Origin: Crocinitomicaceae bacterium
GTDB taxonomy: Bacteria > Bacteroidota > Bacteroidia > Flavobacteriales_D > Crocinitomicaceae
Direction of reading: 5' to 3'
Assembly: GCA_027084145.1 (NCBI GenBank)
Contig: JALWLM010000500.1
Coordinates: forward strand, 1-9,387
Length of the DNA stretch: 9,387 nt
In this document: positions 6,086 to 9,387 of the stretch, one piece after another
Layout of the letters: each line of letters opens with the position of its first letter
Position numbering within the stretch: position 1 is the stretch's first letter
Notes under the pieces: model-generated
What the model was told of the DNA's origin: nothing
Databases searched by the model: none
Seen by the model: the letters and a program-made list of their open reading frames with translations, nothing else
Translations under genes and position numbers: made by a program

Positions 6086-8665
6086 ATGAGAAATAGTTTA
6101 GTTTTTATTTTCATGATACTTGGGTTTTCAATACTAGCTCAAGTAACTGATGATTTTTCTGATGGAGATTTTACGAATAATCCAACGTGGGGGGGAACGA
6201 CAACTGATTATGTTGTTAATGTTTCTTCACAGTTACAGTTAAACAATACAATAGCATCAACATCTTATCTTTCCATTCCACATGGATTGACTACTTTAGA
6301 TGATAAAGAATGGGTGTTTTGGACAAAGCAATCTTTTTCACCTTCAGGTTCTAATAACGGGAGAGTGTATCTTACCGCAAATAATTCGGATTTATCTAGT
6401 GATCCTGACGGATTTTATGTTCAATTAGGGGAGTCAGGTTCGGGGGATGCGATTCGTTTGTTTAAAGTAATAGGTGGTGTGCATACTGAAATTTTAGCAG
6501 GACCGTCAGGTCAAATTGCATCGAGCTTTGAAGTTAGGATCAAAGTGGTAAGAGATAATGCTGCTAATTGGGAATTATATGCAGATATTACAGGGGGACA
6601 AAATTACACTTTATTAGGAACTGTAAATGATGCTACGGTATTGTTAGGAACGCATTTTGGTTTTTTGGATAATTACACCGTGAGTAATGCAACGAAGTTT
6701 TATCATGATGATGTTTACATCGGAAATATCGTTGTGGATTTAACGCCTCCTGTATTATTATCGGCAACACCTGTTTCTGCAACCCAAATAGATGTTTTAT
6801 TTGATGAAGCAATTGATCCGGCAACAGCACAAATAACAAGTAATTACAACTTAAACCCTTCTATTTCGATAACAGGAGCAAGTGTTGATGTATCCAATAA
6901 CGCTTTAGTTCATTTAACACTTGGAGTAAATTTGACCAACGGAACTCTGTATGATCTTACCACCAATGGTATTGCAGATTTGAACGGAAACCTTTCTTCA
7001 GCACAAACCGTAAATTTTTCATATCTTGTTGCTGAAACGCCCGCTTTTGGGGATATTATTATTACAGAATTTTTATGTGATCCAACGCCTGTTGTCGGGT
7101 TAAAAGAGGCGGAGTTTGTAGAAATATATAATGCAAGTACAAAAATATTTGATGTACAAGGTTGGAAAATAGGAGACGCTTCTTCACAAGGTACTTTACA
7201 GCAAATGTGGTTGATGCCCGGAGATTATTTGATATTAACATCAACAAGTAATGTTGATTCATTTACAGTTAACAATAAAGTAGGAGTAACAAGTTTTCCC
7301 AGTTTAAACAATTCGGGAGATGATATTGTATTAAAATCAGATTTAGGGTTGACACTGGATTCAATCAGCTATACGGATAGTTGGTACAAAGATCCTTCAA
7401 AGGAAGATGGAGGGTACTCTATCGAAAGGATTAATTTAAACCATCCATGTTCGGATGAAAACAATTGGAAAGCATCCGAAGATAATAATGGAGGTACACC
7501 GGGACTACAAAATTCGGTATATGACCTGACACCGGATAATCAAGCACCTGAGATTACTTCGTTACTTGCGCAAACACCTAATTTTTTAGAAGTTCATTTT
7601 AATGAAGGCATGGATTCTTTGTCATTGGTAAATGCTTCAGTGTCAATAACGCCGGTACTAACTGAACAAAACCGTTATATTTTGAAAAAGCATCCTAAAA
7701 AAATGACATTGGAATTTGCAGAAAATCTGACGCCTTCTCAGACGTATCAATTTGAAATTCAAAATGTGAAAGATTGTTGGCAAAATACAGCATCTGTTTT
7801 ATCCGGAAAATTTGCTTTACCCGAAATACCCGCAAAAGGAGACTTGGTAATTAACGAAATTTTGTTTGACCCTGTTACGGGAGGAAGTGATTGGGTAGAA
7901 ATTTATAATAATTCCGATAAATTAATTAATTTAAATGGATTGGAATTGGCTAATTTAAGTAATGATACTATTTCCAATAATAAAATAATAAATGTTGATT
8001 TTTTATTATTTCCAAAAGAATTAGCAGTTGTTTCAGAGGATACTTTGCAGGTCATACAGTATTATCCGGCACACCAATTAGGACGTTTTATTGAAATGGA
8101 TTTACCGAGTTATCCAAATGATGAAGGAACGGTCTTTCTGATTCATCAAAATGAAGTTTTAGATGAGGTGAGCTATTCAGATGATTGGCATTTTCCCTTG
8201 TTAGATGATAAAGACGGAAAATCATTAGAACGTATTGACCCTAAAGGGGGTTCAAACGATCCGAATAATTGGCATACTGCAGCGGAGTCGATTGGATTTG
8301 GAACACCGGGACAACCCAATTCACAATATTCACCTGCCTCTGTTTTGGGCGATTTTGAATATATTGATGATGTTTTTTCACCCGATAGTGATGGTTTCCA
8401 AGATGTTTTACAAGTAAGTTATCGTTTACCTGAAGGTGGGATGATGTTGTCTTTTACGGTTTATGACAGTCAAGGAAGATTAGTTAGAAGAGTTCTTCGT
8501 TCGGAATTAGTAGGTCCGGAAGGGATTTTTATTTGGGATGGTGTTCGAGATGATGGGACGAAAGCAAGTATTGGGGCTTATATAGGATTATTAGAGGCAA
8601 TCGGTGTTACATCGGGAACCCACATTGTTAGAAAGAAAGTATTTACGCTGGCAGGAAGAAAGTAG
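6086..8665 (+). CDS. Secreted lamin-tail-domain protein with Ig-like modules and a FlgD/CHU_C-like C-terminus
   Basis: This is an 859-residue exported protein with no enzyme motif. In order: signal peptide 1-19 (hydrophobic, ending ILAQ); a beta-rich region at about 20-216 resembling concanavalin/LamG-type jelly rolls; an Ig-like (Big_5-type) domain at 218-315 starting TPPVLLSATP; lamin-tail domain 1 at about 320-475 (GDIIITEFLCDP ... FVEIYNAS); a second Ig-like domain at 486-580; lamin-tail domain 2 at about 583-746 (GDLVINEILFDP ... WVEIYNNS); and a C-terminal domain at about 757-858. The last has FSPDSDG, VYDSQGRLVRR, IWDGVRDDG and GAYIG, as in FlgD-type Ig domains and the CHU_C (type B) signals of the type IX secretion system. 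Cell-surface adhesion or scaffolding, or release by T9SS, is inferred. A start at 6086 gives a normal signal peptide. The next gene begins 1 bp after the stop. Confidence 0.88.
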   Translation: MRNSLVFIFMILGFSILAQVTDDFSDGDFTNNPTWGGTTTDYVVNVSSQLQLNNTIASTSYLSIPHGLTTLDDKEWVFWTKQSFSPSGSNNGRVYLTANNSDLSSDPDGFYVQLGESGSGDAIRLFKVIGGVHTEILAGPSGQIASSFEVRIKVVRDNAANWELYADITGGQNYTLLGTVNDATVLLGTHFGFLDNYTVSNATKFYHDDVYIGNIVVDLTPPVLLSATPVSATQIDVLFDEAIDPATAQITSNYNLNPSISITGASVDVSNNALVHLTLGVNLTNGTLYDLTTNGIADLNGNLSSAQTVNFSYLVAETPAFGDIIITEFLCDPTPVVGLKEAEFVEIYNASTKIFDVQGWKIGDASSQGTLQQMWLMPGDYLILTSTSNVDSFTVNNKVGVTSFPSLNNSGDDIVLKSDLGLTLDSISYTDSWYKDPSKEDGGYSIERINLNHPCSDENNWKASEDNNGGTPGLQNSVYDLTPDNQAPEITSLLAQTPNFLEVHFNEGMDSLSLVNASVSITPVLTEQNRYILKKHPKKMTLEFAENLTPSQTYQFEIQNVKDCWQNTASVLSGKFALPEIPAKGDLVINEILFDPVTGGSDWVEIYNNSDKLINLNGLELANLSNDTISNNKIINVDFLLFPKELAVVSEDTLQVIQYYPAHQLGRFIEMDLPSYPNDEGTVFLIHQNEVLDEVSYSDDWHFPLLDDKDGKSLERIDPKGGSNDPNNWHTAAESIGFGTPGQPNSQYSPASVLGDFEYIDDVFSPDSDGFQDVLQVSYRLPEGGMMLSFTVYDSQGRLVRRVLRSELVGPEGIFIWDGVRDDGTKASIGAYIGLLEAIGVTSGTHIVRKKVFTLAGRK

Positions 8666-8666
8666 A

Positions 8667-9387
8667 ATGAAAATTTCACCGGGGTCTTCAGGTTGGATTG
8701 CAAAATATTTTTCCTTGGTAGATCAGGGGGAGATTATTTTAAAAATACCTCGAAAATTTGGTCTAAAAAAAATGAAAATGCTGCATCAAGTATTTTCTCA
8801 AACAGGAATTGTTTATGGATATCCTATTGGATATATCTTTGCAAGGAATATTGATACCACAGAATGGACAAACCGCGAAAAGATAAAGTTCTTGCTTTTT
8901 GAAAGTTTACTACTGATATACCTAGTTAATCAAGAAAAACAGCCTTTTTCTCGAAAAGAATTTGAATCTCACCTAATGGATTTTTACAAGCAACACCATT
9001 CGAGTTCATTACTTTATTTGCTAAAACGTTGGATAGATTTTTCTAAAGAAGAGCAACAATTAGAGAAAATTTTAAATAGTAGAGTAGATATTCGTTCGAA
9101 TATTTTTGATGATGATTGGTGGACATCTTTATTGAATAATGTTTTCTGTTTTTTAGATATTATATTGTTTGATGAATTTTTGTTTAAACAAAGAGAAGAT
9201 GCTTTATCAAGTTATCAAGATTATGCAGAGAAAGTATTAATGGCAAGTATTCTTTCTTCGCAATCCGATAATGAAATACACCCATCCGAAAAATCTATTT
9301 TCAGAGTGTTTTTAGCTTCATCGGATTTACCTGAAGAACGAAAATCTTTTTTTGAACAAAAATTTGAAAAAGGAGCAGATTGGAGTG
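8667..9387 (+). CDS. Partial gene: helical cytosolic protein, possibly of the LETM1-related/TerB-like group of Flavobacteriia
   Basis: The frame opens at ATG 8667, 1 bp after the lamin-tail gene stop, and stays open for 240 codons to the window edge, so the C-terminus is missing. There is no signal peptide and no clear transmembrane segment; a hydrophobic patch at about 75-88 looks like a buried helix. The N-terminus (PGSSGWIAKYF, 5-15) and the largely helical composition recall flavobacterial proteins annotated as LETM1-related biofilm-associated. Residues 186-220 (AEKVLMASILSSQ, then NEIHPSEKSIFR) resemble the acidic helix pattern of TerB-like domains. Both links are tentative recollections of pattern, not a firm family call. 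The tight spacing implies cotranscription with the secreted protein upstream. The gene is real on the basis of its long open frame, typical codon use and spacing. Confidence 0.8.
   Translation, partial: MKISPGSSGWIAKYFSLVDQGEIILKIPRKFGLKKMKMLHQVFSQTGIVYGYPIGYIFARNIDTTEWTNREKIKFLLFESLLLIYLVNQEKQPFSRKEFESHLMDFYKQHHSSSLLYLLKRWIDFSKEEQQLEKILNSRVDIRSNIFDDDWWTSLLNNVFCFLDIILFDEFLFKQREDALSSYQDYAEKVLMASILSSQSDNEIHPSEKSIFRVFLASSDLPEERKSFFEQKFEKGADWS

Noticed and set aside
6079..6096. Five-codon frame (ATG AAG AAT GAG AAA TAG) overlapping the start of the lamin-tail gene
   Set aside because: It is too short to support as a gene or attenuator. The peptide has no amino-acid bias and the A-rich context makes chance likely.

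Overview
The window looks like a chromosomal housekeeping segment from a low-GC Bacteroidota, probably Flavobacteriales. The signs are AT-rich DNA, A-rich start regions without clear Shine-Dalgarno sequences, Bacteroidota-type promoter elements (TAnnTTTG at about -7), a methionine synthase divided into two genes, and a large secreted multidomain protein with lamin-tail and C-terminal FlgD/CHU_C-like domains. I see no mobile element, CRISPR array, tRNA or rRNA.

Layout: (1) 72-434, a small exported protein of unknown function, closed by a strong intrinsic terminator at 454-485. (2) 502-4356, a methionine-synthesis unit: promoter, SAM-I (S-box) riboswitch, then a two-gene cobalamin-dependent methionine synthase whose homocysteine-methyltransferase half overlaps the pterin/B12/activation half by ATGA. 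(3) 5948 down to 4363 on the minus strand, a two-gene unit of 5-formyltetrahydrofolate cyclo-ligase followed by murB; it converges on metH with only 6 bp between stop codons. (4) 6086-9387 on the plus strand, an 859-residue secreted lamin-tail protein, then 1 bp later a cytosolic-looking helical protein that runs off the window end. A 137-bp intergenic region separates the divergent units (3) and (4).

The metH pair and the cyclo-ligase both act in folate one-carbon metabolism. MetH uses 5-methyl-THF to make methionine, and the cyclo-ligase returns 5-formyl-THF to the active folate pool. The SAM riboswitch closes the loop by repressing metH when its downstream product SAM is abundant. The most interesting structure is the riboswitch expression platform. 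Two mutually exclusive helices can be read directly from the sequence, and one of them buries the metH start codon, so control should act on translation initiation. The rest is mostly ordinary for this group, and I found no convincing novel multi-gene system.
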